Origin: UBA2199 sp964628035
GTDB lineage: Bacteria > Acidobacteriota > Aminicenantia > UBA2199
Assembly: GCA_964628035.1 (NCBI GenBank)
Contig: CAZVPI010000005.1
Location: 1-64,000, forward strand
Length of the DNA: 64,000 nt
Direction of reading: 5' to 3'
Shown piece by piece: positions 1 through 8,079 of the stretch. Both the position numbers and the translations under genes were made by a program. The notes under the pieces were generated by a model. That model ran no database searches and was not told where the DNA came from. It saw only the letters and a program-made list of their open reading frames with translations. The first letter of the stretch is position 1, and each line of letters opens with the position of its first letter.

Positions 1-4
1 CGGC

Positions 5-80
5 GCGGCCCCGGCAGGCGGGGCGGTGCGGCCCCGGCAGGCGGGGCGGTGCGGCCCCGGCAGGCGGGGCGGTGCGGCCC
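5..80. repeat. 23-bp GC-rich tandem repeat
   Basis: Three perfect 23-bp units (5-27, 28-50, 51-73) and a partial fourth copy (74-80) at the left edge. The units are almost pure G and C and contain GGGGCGGTGCGG. They stop abruptly before the AT-rich promoter of the first gene. The array may continue outside the window. Confidence 0.9.
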
Positions 81-119
81 TGTCAAGCTGAGCGGCAGGG
101 CGGAAAAATATTTTTGCTA

Positions 120-148
120 TTGAAAAATGATTTTTTATTTAATATATT
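120..148 (+). promoter_or_regulatory. sigma-70 type promoter of the pseudokinase-TonB gene
   Basis: TTGAAA at 120-125, a 17-bp spacer and TATATT at 143-148, in an AT-rich pocket that contrasts with the GC-rich surroundings. Predicted transcription start is near 155, giving a leader of about 26 nt with a GAGG ribosome-binding site before the ATG at 181. Confidence 0.7.
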
Positions 149-180
149 GCTTGGCAGACTAAAAAAAGCGAGGTACCAAC

Positions 181-2001
181 ATGAAGGAATACAAAGTGAT
201 GAACGATTTCGTGTATTACCGTGACCTGTTCTCCGACACGATGGGCATCAACTACCGGGTGAGCCCGGTGGAGAACCGCAGGCCCACCGTCCACAAGATC
301 CTGTGCGAGGTGAGCCCGGCGATCTCCGGCAACGCCGACATGTGGAAGCGGGTCAAGCTGCTGCTGGAGGGCATCCGCAAGTCGAACATCCCCTTCCTCT
401 ACTCCCCGGAGAAGATCCTCGTCGGCGATCGCGGCCACCAGCTGATCTTCGACCATTTCAAGGGGAAGAACTTCGAGCAGATCCTGGTCGACGCCGAGAA
501 GAAGGGCATGCCGATCAACTTCGACCTGGCCATGTCGATCTCCATCGCCATCGCCGACATCATCGAGGTCGGCTCGTCGATCATCGTCAGCGGCGAGCGC
601 TCCTACCACGGCTTCCTCACCCCGGACAACATCCTGATCCACTACGACGGCAAGATCTTTCTCAAGAATTACGGCATCTTCCAGTACCTCGACAAGAACG
701 AGGCCTTCTATTCCGAGACCGAGAAGCGCTACGGTTCCTGGCTCACCCCCGAGTTCATGCGCAAGGAGCGCATCGTCGCCCAGTCCGACATCTACCACCT
801 GGGCTATCTCATCTACCGCATCCTGACCGGCAAGTACTTCTCCTGCGGCGCCGGCGACGATTTCGACGCCAAGTTCGCCAACCTCACCTTCAAGCAGTAC
901 ATGCCCTCGACCGACAAGAACTTCCTGACCCACGTCATCACCTTCTTCAAGAAGACGCTGAATCCCGACCCCCTGAAACGCTTCCTGACCATCAAGGAGT
1001 TCAAGGACTTCATCGCCAATTACTTCCATATCGAGGAACTTTCCTCCATCACCTTCAACCTGGCCTACTTCATGAACTCGCTCTACGGCGAGGCGGTCGA
1101 GGAGGAGGAGAAGCTCTTCAAGCAGGAGCTGGCCTACGTCATCCCCGAGCCCAAGAAGGAGGCCGCCGCCACGCCCCAGTCCAAGGAAGACCTGGTCAGC
1201 GGCATCCTGGAGGGGCTGGACGAGCGCAAGAGGGTGCCGGGGTGGCTCTGGCCGGTGCTGGGCGGCGTCGCGCTGGCCGCCGCCATCGGCATCTACATGG
1301 CCGTCAGCTCGGGCAAGAAGGTGAGCGAGGTCACCGCCGAGGAGCGCGCCCGTGAGGAGCAGCGCATGAAGGCGCTGCAGGAGCAGCAGGCCCAGCTCCA
1401 GGCCATGGCCGACAAGATCAAGGAGCTCGAGGCGCTGAAGGCCACGGCCGACGAGGCCCAGAAGAAGGCCCTGGAACTGGAGAAGCAGCGCATCGAGGAG
1501 CAGCGGCGCAAGGCCCAGGAAGAGATGGACCGCCGCAAGGCCGAGGAAGAGCAGCGCAAGCTGCAGGAGCAGGAGACGCTGCAGAAGGAGGAGGAGGCGC
1601 GCAAGGCCCAGGAGGAAATGGAGCGCAAGAAGGCCGAAGAGGAAAAGGCCCGGCTGGCGGAGCTCGAAAAGAAGCGCGCCGAGGCCGCCAAGACCAAGAC
1701 CGGCGACCTGGTGCCGATCAACGACGTGACCGTGCAGCCCGCGCGAACCTCGGGCAGCGCCCCGGCCATTCCCATCTCGATGCGCACCAAGTACAAGGGC
1801 AAGACCATGACCATCCCCACCACCCTGCTGGTGGACGAGAACGGCAACGTGACCACGGTCAAGATCCTGACCGGCAACGTGCCGACCGACGTCAAGGTGC
1901 TGATCGAGGATACCGTCCGCTCCTGGAAATACTCGCCCGCCCAGAAGGACAACGTCAACGTCAAGGTCTGGCTGTCGGTGCCCTTCAAGTTCACGTTCTA
2001 G
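181..2001 (+). CDS. Pseudokinase-TonB fusion membrane protein
   Basis: 606 aa. Residues about 15-290 have the fold signature of a Ser/Thr protein kinase, but the catalytic motifs are lost: the HRD loop reads H143-G-F with Thr147 in place of the catalytic-loop Lys, and the DFG triplet is N163-Y-G165. The domain should therefore be a non-catalytic pseudokinase (inference). A single membrane segment lies at about 354-377, then a long charged coiled coil rich in Glu, Lys, Arg and Gln (about 380-510), then a TonB C-terminal domain (about 515-606) ending in a PFKFTF strand. Predicted topology is cytoplasmic pseudokinase, periplasmic rod, and TonB domain facing the outer membrane. A paralogue with an intact kinase sits at 60402-63797. 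The start at 181 is supported by the GAGG ribosome-binding site and promoter. Its stop shares a CTAG with the convergent methyltransferase. Confidence 0.85.
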   Translation: MKEYKVMNDFVYYRDLFSDTMGINYRVSPVENRRPTVHKILCEVSPAISGNADMWKRVKLLLEGIRKSNIPFLYSPEKILVGDRGHQLIFDHFKGKNFEQILVDAEKKGMPINFDLAMSISIAIADIIEVGSSIIVSGERSYHGFLTPDNILIHYDGKIFLKNYGIFQYLDKNEAFYSETEKRYGSWLTPEFMRKERIVAQSDIYHLGYLIYRILTGKYFSCGAGDDFDAKFANLTFKQYMPSTDKNFLTHVITFFKKTLNPDPLKRFLTIKEFKDFIANYFHIEELSSITFNLAYFMNSLYGEAVEEEEKLFKQELAYVIPEPKKEAAATPQSKEDLVSGILEGLDERKRVPGWLWPVLGGVALAAAIGIYMAVSSGKKVSEVTAEERAREEQRMKALQEQQAQLQAMADKIKELEALKATADEAQKKALELEKQRIEEQRRKAQEEMDRRKAEEEQRKLQEQETLQKEEEARKAQEEMERKKAEEEKARLAELEKKRAEAAKTKTGDLVPINDVTVQPARTSGSAPAIPISMRTKYKGKTMTIPTTLLVDENGNVTTVKILTGNVPTDVKVLIEDTVRSWKYSPAQKDNVNVKVWLSVPFKFTF

Positions 2002-2744
2002 GGACGGGGACGGGCCAGGGCGCACAAGACGGGGAAGAGGACCAGCCGCTCGCCGCGGCGGATGGATTGTTTCTCCAGGACCATGAGGCGGGCCAGTTCC
2101 GCCTCGCCCAGGCCGGATAACTCCTGCCAGAAGCGCCACTCTTTCTCCCACTCCGGCCCGAGGGGGCCGCGCGGCCGGTGCAGGCACCCGGCCAGCTCGA
2201 TGTCGGCAACGAATCCGGCCCCATCCAGCAGCGGACCCAGCAGGCGGCCGATATCGGGGTTGCCCCCCTCGCGGCGGATGTGGCCGGCATAGATCTCTTT
2301 CAGGATCTCGAGCCCGGGCGGGTGGTCGAGCCGGCCGCCGTAGTCGGGCTCGGCCAGCAGCAGCAGGACGCCGCCGGCGTCCAGAAGCCGGCGCGCCCGC
2401 TTCAGGAAAGCCAGGGGGCGCGCCTGCCACATCAGGACGAACGAGAGCACGATCAGGTCGAAGCGCCTCCCCATCTTCAGCAGCAGGCGCTCGTCCCCCT
2501 CCAGGTACTCGTTCCCGGGGTAGCGGCCGCGGGCGAAAGCGAGCAGATCGCGGTCGCGGTCGACGGCGAGAACCGGGCCGCCGCGCAGGAGGCGCATCTC
2601 CTCGGCGATGACGCCGCTGCCGCAGCCCAGATCGAGGACGCGCTCGCGCCCGGCCAGCCCGGCGCGGCGGAAGAGGATGCGGCGCGCGGGTTCTAGCCAG
2701 GACGCTTGCAGCAGGTAGTGCTCGTGATAGCGGGCGGCGTCCAT
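1998..2744 (-). CDS. Class I SAM-dependent methyltransferase
   Basis: 248 aa. Motif I VLDLGCGSG near residue 50 binds S-adenosylmethionine. It is followed by an acidic residue ending strand 2 (AVDRDRD) and the motif FDLIVLSFVLMW, typical of Methyltransf_11/25 family proteins. The substrate cannot be told from sequence. An upstream in-frame start would add 37 residues unlike the family. The ATG at 2744 is preferred because a TTGACT/TATAGT promoter puts the transcription start exactly on it, and no Shine-Dalgarno sequence precedes it. It converges on the pseudokinase gene; the two stop codons share the palindrome CTAG at 1998-2001. Confidence 0.85.
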   Translation of the reverse strand: MDAARYHEHYLLQASWLEPARRILFRRAGLAGRERVLDLGCGSGVIAEEMRLLRGGPVLAVDRDRDLLAFARGRYPGNEYLEGDERLLLKMGRRFDLIVLSFVLMWQARPLAFLKRARRLLDAGGVLLLLAEPDYGGRLDHPPGLEILKEIYAGHIRREGGNPDIGRLLGPLLDGAGFVADIELAGCLHRPRGPLGPEWEKEWRFWQELSGLGEAELARLMVLEKQSIRRGERLVLFPVLCALARPRP

Positions 2745-2750
2745 GCCGGC

Positions 2751-2779
2751 ACTATAGGCGGCGCCGGCCGGGAAGTCAA
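2751..2779 (-). promoter_or_regulatory. Leaderless promoter of the methyltransferase
   Basis: Minus strand: TTGACT (2779-2774), 17-bp spacer, TATAGT (2756-2751). The expected start, seven bases past the -10 box, is 2744, the A of the start codon. Confidence 0.7.
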
Positions 2780-2785
2780 ACCCGG

Positions 2786-2814
2786 TTGTGCGCCGTGGCT
2801 CTTGGTGGTATGAT
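2786..2814 (+). promoter_or_regulatory. Promoter of the FlbD-like gene
   Basis: TTGTGC (2786-2791), 17-bp spacer, TATGAT (2809-2814). Predicted start about 2821, a 38-nt leader with AGGAAGG at 2846-2852. It lies back to back with the methyltransferase promoter. Confidence 0.6.
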
Positions 2815-2858
2815 ACCCGGGCCGGCCGGCGGACGGGCCGCCGGCAGGAAGGCATGCA

Positions 2859-3107
2859 ATGATCAGGCTGTTCCGCATCGACGGTCTTGAAATCATGCTC
2901 AGCATCGACGCCATCAAGGAGATCCGCACCGGCCCGCCCACCACCCTGGCGCTTCTGGACGGCGAGCTTCTCCAGGTCAAGAACACGCCCATCGACGTCA
3001 TGAACAAGGTGCGCGCCGAGCGCCTGGGCCGGGAGGACGAGGAGCGCCAGCTCGCCCCGCCCAGGCGCAGGCCCTCGGACAAGGAGCCGGACAAGCCCGC
3101 TTCATGA
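2859..3107 (+). CDS. FlbD-like small protein
   Basis: 82 aa. The first 55 residues match the FlbD family found in flagellar operons of many bacteria: an MI-L-R-(I/L)-G start, a hydrophobic stretch with IEEI-like IKEIR, then a turn with TLALLDGELLQVK and a conserved VMNKV helix. The last 25 residues are a charged, Pro-rich tail not typical of the family. No other flagellar gene is in the window, so it is orphaned from its usual context. The family role is poorly defined (known members are linked to flagellar gene regulation or motor assembly), so only the family call is firm. AGGAAGG is spaced six bases from the ATG. Confidence 0.65.
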   Translation: MIRLFRIDGLEIMLSIDAIKEIRTGPPTTLALLDGELLQVKNTPIDVMNKVRAERLGREDEERQLAPPRRRPSDKEPDKPAS

Positions 3108-3118
3108 AAATGGCCGAC

Positions 3119-3142
3119 CCGGCGGCGCTGCCGCGCCGCCGG
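3119..3142. terminator. GC-rich hairpin between convergent genes
   Basis: Perfect 10-bp stem (3119-3128 with 3133-3142) and a 4-base loop, between the ends of the FlbD-like and MFS genes. There is no T tract, so it may be a 3'-end stabiliser or a Rho-assisted terminator rather than an intrinsic one. Confidence 0.5.
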
Positions 3143-3179
3143 CGATGAATCCTGTCCTGTGGCCGGCCGGGGCGTCCGC

Positions 3180-4574
3180 TCAGCAGACGCTCGACGGCCG
3201 CTCCAGGCCGTAGTTTTTGCGCCGGTCCTCGAGTTTCAGCAGGAAGGCGAAGAGCAGGCCGAGCAGGCCGAATCCCATGAACGTCAGCATGGGCAGCGTG
3301 TAATCGTAGACGATCAGGGGCGAGCCGTCGGCGGCGACGGAGCGCGAGACGACGCAGAAGCGGTCGAGGATCCAGCCGATCAGGTAGGGGACGCCCATCA
3401 ACCCCCAGTTCTGGATGTAGAAGATGAGAGCGTACGCCGTCCCCAGCTGCTTTTCGGGGATCAGCTTGGGCACCGACGGCCACATGGCCGAAGGCACGAG
3501 CGAAAAGGCCACTCCCAGCACGATCATCAGCGCCAGGGCGATCAGCCAGTGGCTGAGCAGCGGCACGGCGAACAGCAGGTGAACGGCGATCAGCATCGCC
3601 GAGCCGAGGAACATGATGGAGGCCGCCTTGCCCTTGCGGTCGACCATGCGGCCGAAGAGCGGCGTCATGAAGATGTTGCCGAAGGGAAGCAGGCCGGGGA
3701 TCAGCCCGGCCAGGGCGGCCCGCACGTGGTACTTCTGGATCATCAGGTCATTGGCGTACTTGAGGAAGGGAAAGACCGCGGAATAGAAGAGCAGGCAGAG
3801 CATCGAGATGTACCAGAAGCCGCGGTTGCGCAAGATGAGCCAGATGTCGGCGAGGCGGAAGGGCTCCTCGGCCGCATCCTGTTCCGCCCGCGCCTCCGAG
3901 GCATCGAGCCGGCGGTCCATGACCCCGTACACCAGGTAGCTGATGAAGCCGATGAGCAGCAGGACCACGGCCAGCAGGACCGGGGCCGAGACCGAGCCGA
4001 AATGCACGGCCACCGGGGCGCTGATCATCAGCGCCAGGGCCGTGCCCATGCGCGCCAAGGCCAGCTGCAGCCCCATGGCCAGCGCCATCTCCTTGCCCTT
4101 GAACCATTTGACGATGAGCTTGGTGGTGGTGATGCCGGCCACCTCGACCCCGACCCCGAAGATGGCGTACCCCAGGCCGGCCAGGTAGACCTGCAGCGGC
4201 ATGCCGCCGATGACCGGCACCCCGGTCAGCAGGGGCCGCGGATCGAAGGCGTGGGTCACGGCGAAGTACTTCAGCAGGGCGCCGAGCACCATCAGCAGCG
4301 TGGAGAGGGCCCCGGTGAAGCGCACGCCCATCTTGTCCAGGATGATGCCGCCGATCAGGAGCATGAACAGGAAGACGTTCAGCCAGCCGTAGGCGCTGGT
4401 AAAGAAGCCGTACTGGGTGCTCGTCCACTTCAGCTGCTGCTCCAGCATGGGCTTCAGGGGGGCCATGACATCGGCCATGAAATAGCCGCAGAGCATGGCC
4501 AGGCTGGCGATGAACATCGCCGTCCAGCGGGCCCGCGGCGATTCGCGCAACGATCTCTTCAGTGCTTGCGTCAT
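3180..4574 (-). CDS. MFS transporter
   Basis: 464 aa with about twelve hydrophobic segments in two halves separated by a charged loop (near residue 215, EARAEQDAAEEPF), as expected for a major facilitator superfamily permease of the inner membrane. The inter-helix 2/3 signature is visible as GGIILDKMGVRFTG and is mirrored after the central loop by FGRMVDRKGKAA. It resembles the broad NarK/UhpT-like group; the substrate is unknown. It follows the FKBP gene on the same strand after 69 bases, so the two may be co-transcribed. A GAGGAC element precedes the ATG. Confidence 0.8.
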   Translation of the reverse strand: MTQALKRSLRESPRARWTAMFIASLAMLCGYFMADVMAPLKPMLEQQLKWTSTQYGFFTSAYGWLNVFLFMLLIGGIILDKMGVRFTGALSTLLMVLGALLKYFAVTHAFDPRPLLTGVPVIGGMPLQVYLAGLGYAIFGVGVEVAGITTTKLIVKWFKGKEMALAMGLQLALARMGTALALMISAPVAVHFGSVSAPVLLAVVLLLIGFISYLVYGVMDRRLDASEARAEQDAAEEPFRLADIWLILRNRGFWYISMLCLLFYSAVFPFLKYANDLMIQKYHVRAALAGLIPGLLPFGNIFMTPLFGRMVDRKGKAASIMFLGSAMLIAVHLLFAVPLLSHWLIALALMIVLGVAFSLVPSAMWPSVPKLIPEKQLGTAYALIFYIQNWGLMGVPYLIGWILDRFCVVSRSVAADGSPLIVYDYTLPMLTFMGFGLLGLLFAFLLKLEDRRKNYGLERPSSVC

Positions 4575-4643
4575 GTCGTCCTCGCTTGCATGTGCGGTGG
4601 GTTGCTTGCCGTCGCCGGGTCGCCGCCTGATGGCGCGGCCGGC

Positions 4644-5390
4644 TTACTTGCCGGGCTGGGGCTTGGCCGCATCCGCCGGCTTCTCGATGCCCAGCAGCTC
4701 GACCTCGAAAACCAGCGTGGCGTTGGGGGCGATGGCCTGGCCGGCTCCCTGCTCGCCGTAGGCCAGGCGGCTGGGCAGGAAGATCTGGTACTTGGATCCG
4801 ACCTTCATCAGCTGCAGCGCCTCGGTCCAGCCCTTGATCACGCCCTTGAGCGGGAACACGGCCGGCTCGTTGCGCTTGTAGGAGCTGTCGAACTCGCTGC
4901 CGTCCAGGAGCGTGCCGCGGTAGTGCACCTTGACCGTGTCGCTCTCCAGGGGGCGGGGGCCCGTGCCCTCGCGGAGCACCTTGTACTGCAGCCCGCTGGC
5001 GGTGACCTGCATCTCCGGCTTCTGCGCGTTCTCCTTCAGGAAGGCCTCTTCCTTGGCCTTGTTCTCCTGGCCCTGCGCCTGGCGGCGCTGCTGATCGTCC
5101 TTCATCATCTGCTGCTGGTACTCGGTCATGACCGTGCGGATCTCCTCGTCGCTGAGCAGCGGGGCGGCGGCGGACTGGCCGTGCTTCAGGCCCTGCAGCA
5201 AGACATCGGCGTCGATGTCCATGCGGCGGGCCTTGAAGTTTTTGCCGATGTCGAGGCCGATGGCGTAGCTCACTTTCTTCTGCTGGCTGTCCAGGTCTTC
5301 CTTCTTGAGGTCTTTGGCGGCGCCGGCTTTCTGGCAGGCGAACGCTCCCAACAGGGAGAAAACGACGGCAAGGGCAAGGAATTTTTTCAT
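4644..5390 (-). CDS. FKBP-type peptidyl-prolyl cis-trans isomerase
   Basis: 248 aa, organised like Mip/FkpA. A signal peptide (MKKFLALAVV...) comes first, with Cys19 that could be lipidated although the -2 Phe is unusual for a lipobox. Next is a helical FKBP_N dimerisation region (about 30-125, with Gln/Lys-rich helices), then an FKBP_C catalytic domain (about 128-235) with VKVHYRGTLLDGSEFDSS, GVIKGWTEAL and a GAGQAIAPNATLVFEVELL finish. It would help fold envelope proteins in the periplasm. Much longer upstream reading is open but not protein-like; the ATG at 5390 has AAGGAG six bases before it and starts a clean signal peptide. Confidence 0.92.
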   Translation of the reverse strand: MKKFLALAVVFSLLGAFACQKAGAAKDLKKEDLDSQQKKVSYAIGLDIGKNFKARRMDIDADVLLQGLKHGQSAAAPLLSDEEIRTVMTEYQQQMMKDDQQRRQAQGQENKAKEEAFLKENAQKPEMQVTASGLQYKVLREGTGPRPLESDTVKVHYRGTLLDGSEFDSSYKRNEPAVFPLKGVIKGWTEALQLMKVGSKYQIFLPSRLAYGEQGAGQAIAPNATLVFEVELLGIEKPADAAKPQPGK

Positions 5391-5460
5391 GGCTGGCTCC
5401 TTATGGAAAACGGTACTATACCAGAACCCCCCGGGAAAGACAATCGCCTCTTTTCTTTCC

Positions 5461-5517
5461 TGTCCGTGTCCGTCCGTGTGCGTCCGCGTAGGTCCGTGTT
5501 CTTTGCTTGTCCGTGCC
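5461..5517. repeat. Degenerate decamer repeat upstream of the FKBP gene
   Basis: GTCCGTGTNN words spaced ten bases apart from 5462 (four in register), with a further GTCCGTGCCC after a 7-base interruption. It lies between the ferredoxin-like gene and the FKBP start. Its function is unknown. Confidence 0.6.
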
Positions 5518-5542
5518 CGTCTGTTCTCTGCCTGTTCCAGCC

Positions 5543-6826
5543 CTAGTGCCTGAATTTCCTGATCAGGTACTCCAGGTAGCGCGACTTCATCTGCCGGCTG
5601 GCCATGGCCTGCTTGACCGGCGGCAGCCTGAGGATGACCCCCAGGATGGCGGCCATGGCCCGGTGGTCCCAGCGGGCATGAACGTCGAACAGCAGGTTCT
5701 GCAGCTTGCCGCGTTCGATGGCCATGACCACGGCGCGGTGGGTGGAATTCAGGGGCGTGATCACGCGTTGCGGCCGCCGCTCCAGCTCCAGGCCGCGACC
5801 GGGGCAGGCGGCCACGCAGACGCCGCAGCCCAGGCAGAGGTTGGCGTCCAGACGGACGACCTTGCGCCGCGGTTGCCGGGGGTCGGCGGCCGAAACCAGG
5901 CTCAGCGCCTGCACCGGGCAGGACTCGACGCAGCGCCCGCAGCCCGTGCAGGCCGCCTCCTCGACGCGGGGCAGGAACGGGCTGGTGTGCACCGGGTGCA
6001 GGAAGCCGAAGCGCCGTGCGGCGATCATCGCCTCGCAGCAGCAGGCGCAGCAATTGCAGATGAAATTGACCGAGCCGCGCACGTTTTCGCCGAACTGCAC
6101 CAGCAGCCGCTCCCGCGCCTGCTGCAGCAGGTCCAGGGCCTCGGCGGCGTCGATGCGCCGGGCGACGCCGTGGCGGGCCAGCGAATCGGCGGTGCTGTTG
6201 AAGGTCAGGCAGATCTCCTTGGGCGCGTCGCAGTCGCGCCCCAGGTGCTCCATCTTGTGGCGGCAGTAGCAGATGCCCACCGCCGCGTGCCGGGCCGTGC
6301 GCGCCACGTGCGAGGCGCGCTCGAAATCCAGCACCTGCAGCGACGCCTGCGCCTGCAGCGCACCTTCGTGGACGAAGACGCGGCCCAGCTGGGTCTCGCC
6401 GTCGCAGAAGAGCTGGCGTATGAAGTCCTCCTCGACGTTGAGGTATTGGAAAAAGAGCTCGGCGAGAAGCTTCTGGTCCACGTCCCGGCGCAGGCGCATC
6501 ATCGAGAACTCGAAGAAACCGGCCATGGGCGGGGGCAGGCAGTAGACCATCTCGCCGTCCGCGCGGGGGGAGTCGACCAAGATGCCGCGCCCGGCCAGCG
6601 TTTCCAGGACCCGGCGCGCCTCGGCCTCGCCGCTTTTCCATAGGGCCGCCGCCTTTTTCGCCGTGAAGGGCTTGATCGGCAGCCGGGCGACGCGCGCGGC
6701 CTCTTCCTCGGAGAACAGAAGCTCCAGGATGCGGTACAGCGTCTGCGAGGGGGGGGCGCCCTGGGGGAAGCGGTTGAGCCGGTCGACCAGCTGCCGGTAA
6801 GCCGAGCGGGCGGTCAGGTGGGCCAT
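5543..6826 (-). CDS. 4Fe-4S dicluster protein with N-terminal helical domain
   Basis: 427 aa. The N-terminal 150 residues look like a winged-helix region (EARRVLETLAGRGIL). The middle holds unusual cysteine clusters: C186-Y-C188 with C199, and CNCCACCC at 257-264. Then come two classical ferredoxin motifs, C293-x2-C296-x2-C299-x3-C303-P and C331-x2-C334-x2-C337-x3-C341-P, each expected to ligate a [4Fe-4S] cluster. Related proteins occur in anaerobes as cytoplasmic redox partners, but the acceptor is not known. No signal peptide or membrane segment. GGAGGA precedes the ATG. The extra eight-cysteine block could hold a third metal site (inference). Confidence 0.75.
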   Translation of the reverse strand: MAHLTARSAYRQLVDRLNRFPQGAPPSQTLYRILELLFSEEEAARVARLPIKPFTAKKAAALWKSGEAEARRVLETLAGRGILVDSPRADGEMVYCLPPPMAGFFEFSMMRLRRDVDQKLLAELFFQYLNVEEDFIRQLFCDGETQLGRVFVHEGALQAQASLQVLDFERASHVARTARHAAVGICYCRHKMEHLGRDCDAPKEICLTFNSTADSLARHGVARRIDAAEALDLLQQARERLLVQFGENVRGSVNFICNCCACCCEAMIAARRFGFLHPVHTSPFLPRVEEAACTGCGRCVESCPVQALSLVSAADPRQPRRKVVRLDANLCLGCGVCVAACPGRGLELERRPQRVITPLNSTHRAVVMAIERGKLQNLLFDVHARWDHRAMAAILGVILRLPPVKQAMASRQMKSRYLEYLIRKFRH

Positions 6827-6915
6827 GTCGTCCTCCGCGCCACCTTACCACGGCGGCGTCCCACAATCAACTCCTGCAGGAACTGCCCGTCGCGTCCGAC
6901 AGGTCCGATACGCGT

Positions 6916-6944
6916 TTGACTATCGGAATGAAGTGTGCTAGCAT
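6916..6944 (+). promoter_or_regulatory. Promoter of the cold-shock gene
   Basis: TTGACT (6916-6921), 17-bp spacer, TAGCAT (6939-6944) with an upstream TGTG resembling an extended -10. Predicted start about 6951, leaving a leader of only 26 nt, much shorter than the long thermosensor leader of E. coli cspA. Confidence 0.65.
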
Positions 6945-6976
6945 GGCCGGACATTACCTTGCGAGGAACAAGCACC

Positions 6977-7183
6977 ATGCTAAAAGGCAAAGTCAAGTGG
7001 TTCGACGCCAAGAAGGGTTATGGTTTCATCCACGGAGAGGACGGCAAGGACATCTTCGTCCACCATACCGCCATCGTCTCCCAGGAAGGCTTCAAGACCC
7101 TGGAAGAGGGCCAGGAAGTCACCTTCGAGGTCATCCAGGAAGACAAGGGACCCAAGGCCACCAACGTCAAAGTAAGCGAGTAA
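6977..7183 (+). CDS. csp: Cold-shock domain protein
   Basis: 68 aa, the normal length for a single CspA-type OB-fold. RNP1 is KGYGFI and RNP2 is DIFVHH, both in the expected spacing after MLKGKVKWFDAKK. It binds single-stranded nucleic acid and acts as an RNA chaperone in the cytoplasm. An upstream in-frame start would add 14 residues overlapping the promoter region; the ATG at 6977 has a GAGGA element and begins the conserved domain. Confidence 0.95.
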   Translation: MLKGKVKWFDAKKGYGFIHGEDGKDIFVHHTAIVSQEGFKTLEEGQEVTFEVIQEDKGPKATNVKVSE

Positions 7184-7209
7184 GCGCCGGGAGAAGCCGC
7201 CCGGACGGG

Positions 7210-7236
7210 AGCCCCCTCCGGCGGAGAGGCTTTGTT
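7210..7236. terminator. Possible terminator after csp
   Basis: AGCC (7210-7213) pairs with GGCT (7228-7231), with an inner TCCG/CGGA pairing, followed by a short T-rich run. It sits between the convergent csp and DUF3014 genes. The stem is imperfect. Confidence 0.4.
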
Positions 7237-7242
7237 CGCGGG

Positions 7243-8034
7243 CTATCCCTTCCCTTTTTCCCCCAGCAGGGACAGGAGCGCGCCAAGCTTTCCGCGCACC
7301 CGCGCCGCGTTCCCGGGCCCCATGCGCAGCAGGTGCTTCTGCGCCGCGCTGAGCCCCTCCAGGGCCGGGTCGGCAAAAGCGCAGCTCAGCAGTTTTCTTT
7401 CCAGCCCCGGCGCCGACGGAGCTTCCGGAGCCTGCAGCAGGTGGCGCATGGCCTGGCGCAGCCGCTGGTCGAAGCTGAGGCCGGGATAGCCGAGTTCGCG
7501 GAAGGCCTTTTCCAGGGTGGGGCGCAGCGTGCGGTACCAGCGGATCCAGGTGCGATCGGGAACGGCGGCGAACGCCGTTGCCAGCGCATCGTAGCGGCGG
7601 TAGCTGGCAGGGTCCAGGACCAGGGCGCCGTTCCGTTCCATGGTCCGCAGCGGCTCGGCGGGGGCCAGGAAGGGAAGCAGCGGCGCCGGGCTTTCGCCGC
7701 GGGCGATGCGGTCGACCACCGCGACGGCCAGGCGCACGAGGTCCTTCTGCAGCAAGCCGGGGCGCAGGGCTTGCGGCAGGTCCTCCATGCCGGCAAGCTC
7801 GCGCACGGCGCCGTCGCTGTTCTCCAGGTCAAGGTCCAGGGGGACGACGCCTGGATCGGCCGCATCCTCTGCGGCCGTTTGCGCCGGCGCCGGCACGGGC
7901 GCAACGGGCTCCTCCGCGGCTGCCGGCTGCGCAGGCTCGGCCTGCGGCGCCAGGAGGAGGAAATACCCCAGGGCCAAGATCGCCGCCGCGGCGACGGCCA
8001 TGGCGATCCAGAGGATCCGTTGGCTGGTGGGCAT
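7243..8034 (-). CDS. DUF3014 membrane-anchored protein
   Basis: 263 aa. One membrane helix (about 5-28) is followed by an Ala/Pro/Glu-rich linker (30-65) and a C-terminal domain matching DUF3014: DLVRLAVAVVDRIARG, YRRYDALATAF, ELGYPGLSFDQRLRQAM. Predicted topology is a short cytoplasmic start with the domain in the periplasm. Function is unknown for the family. AGGAGGTG gives a strong start at 8034; the 13 residues of upstream open frame lack a start signal. It is the last gene of a six-gene minus-strand run, 45 bases after the GHKL gene. Confidence 0.75.
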   Translation of the reverse strand: MPTSQRILWIAMAVAAAAILALGYFLLLAPQAEPAQPAAAEEPVAPVPAPAQTAAEDAADPGVVPLDLDLENSDGAVRELAGMEDLPQALRPGLLQKDLVRLAVAVVDRIARGESPAPLLPFLAPAEPLRTMERNGALVLDPASYRRYDALATAFAAVPDRTWIRWYRTLRPTLEKAFRELGYPGLSFDQRLRQAMRHLLQAPEAPSAPGLERKLLSCAFADPALEGLSAAQKHLLRMGPGNAARVRGKLGALLSLLGEKGKG

Positions 8035-8079
8035 GCTGCACCTCCTGCTCCGGCAAGCCGGCCCTGGCGCCATTGTAAT

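Noticed and set aside
5391..6866. Minus-strand frame joining the ferredoxin region to the FKBP protein
   Set aside because: Upstream part is Arg/Pro/Gly-rich shadow of the ferredoxin-like gene; FKBP has its own signal peptide and ribosome-binding site at 5390.
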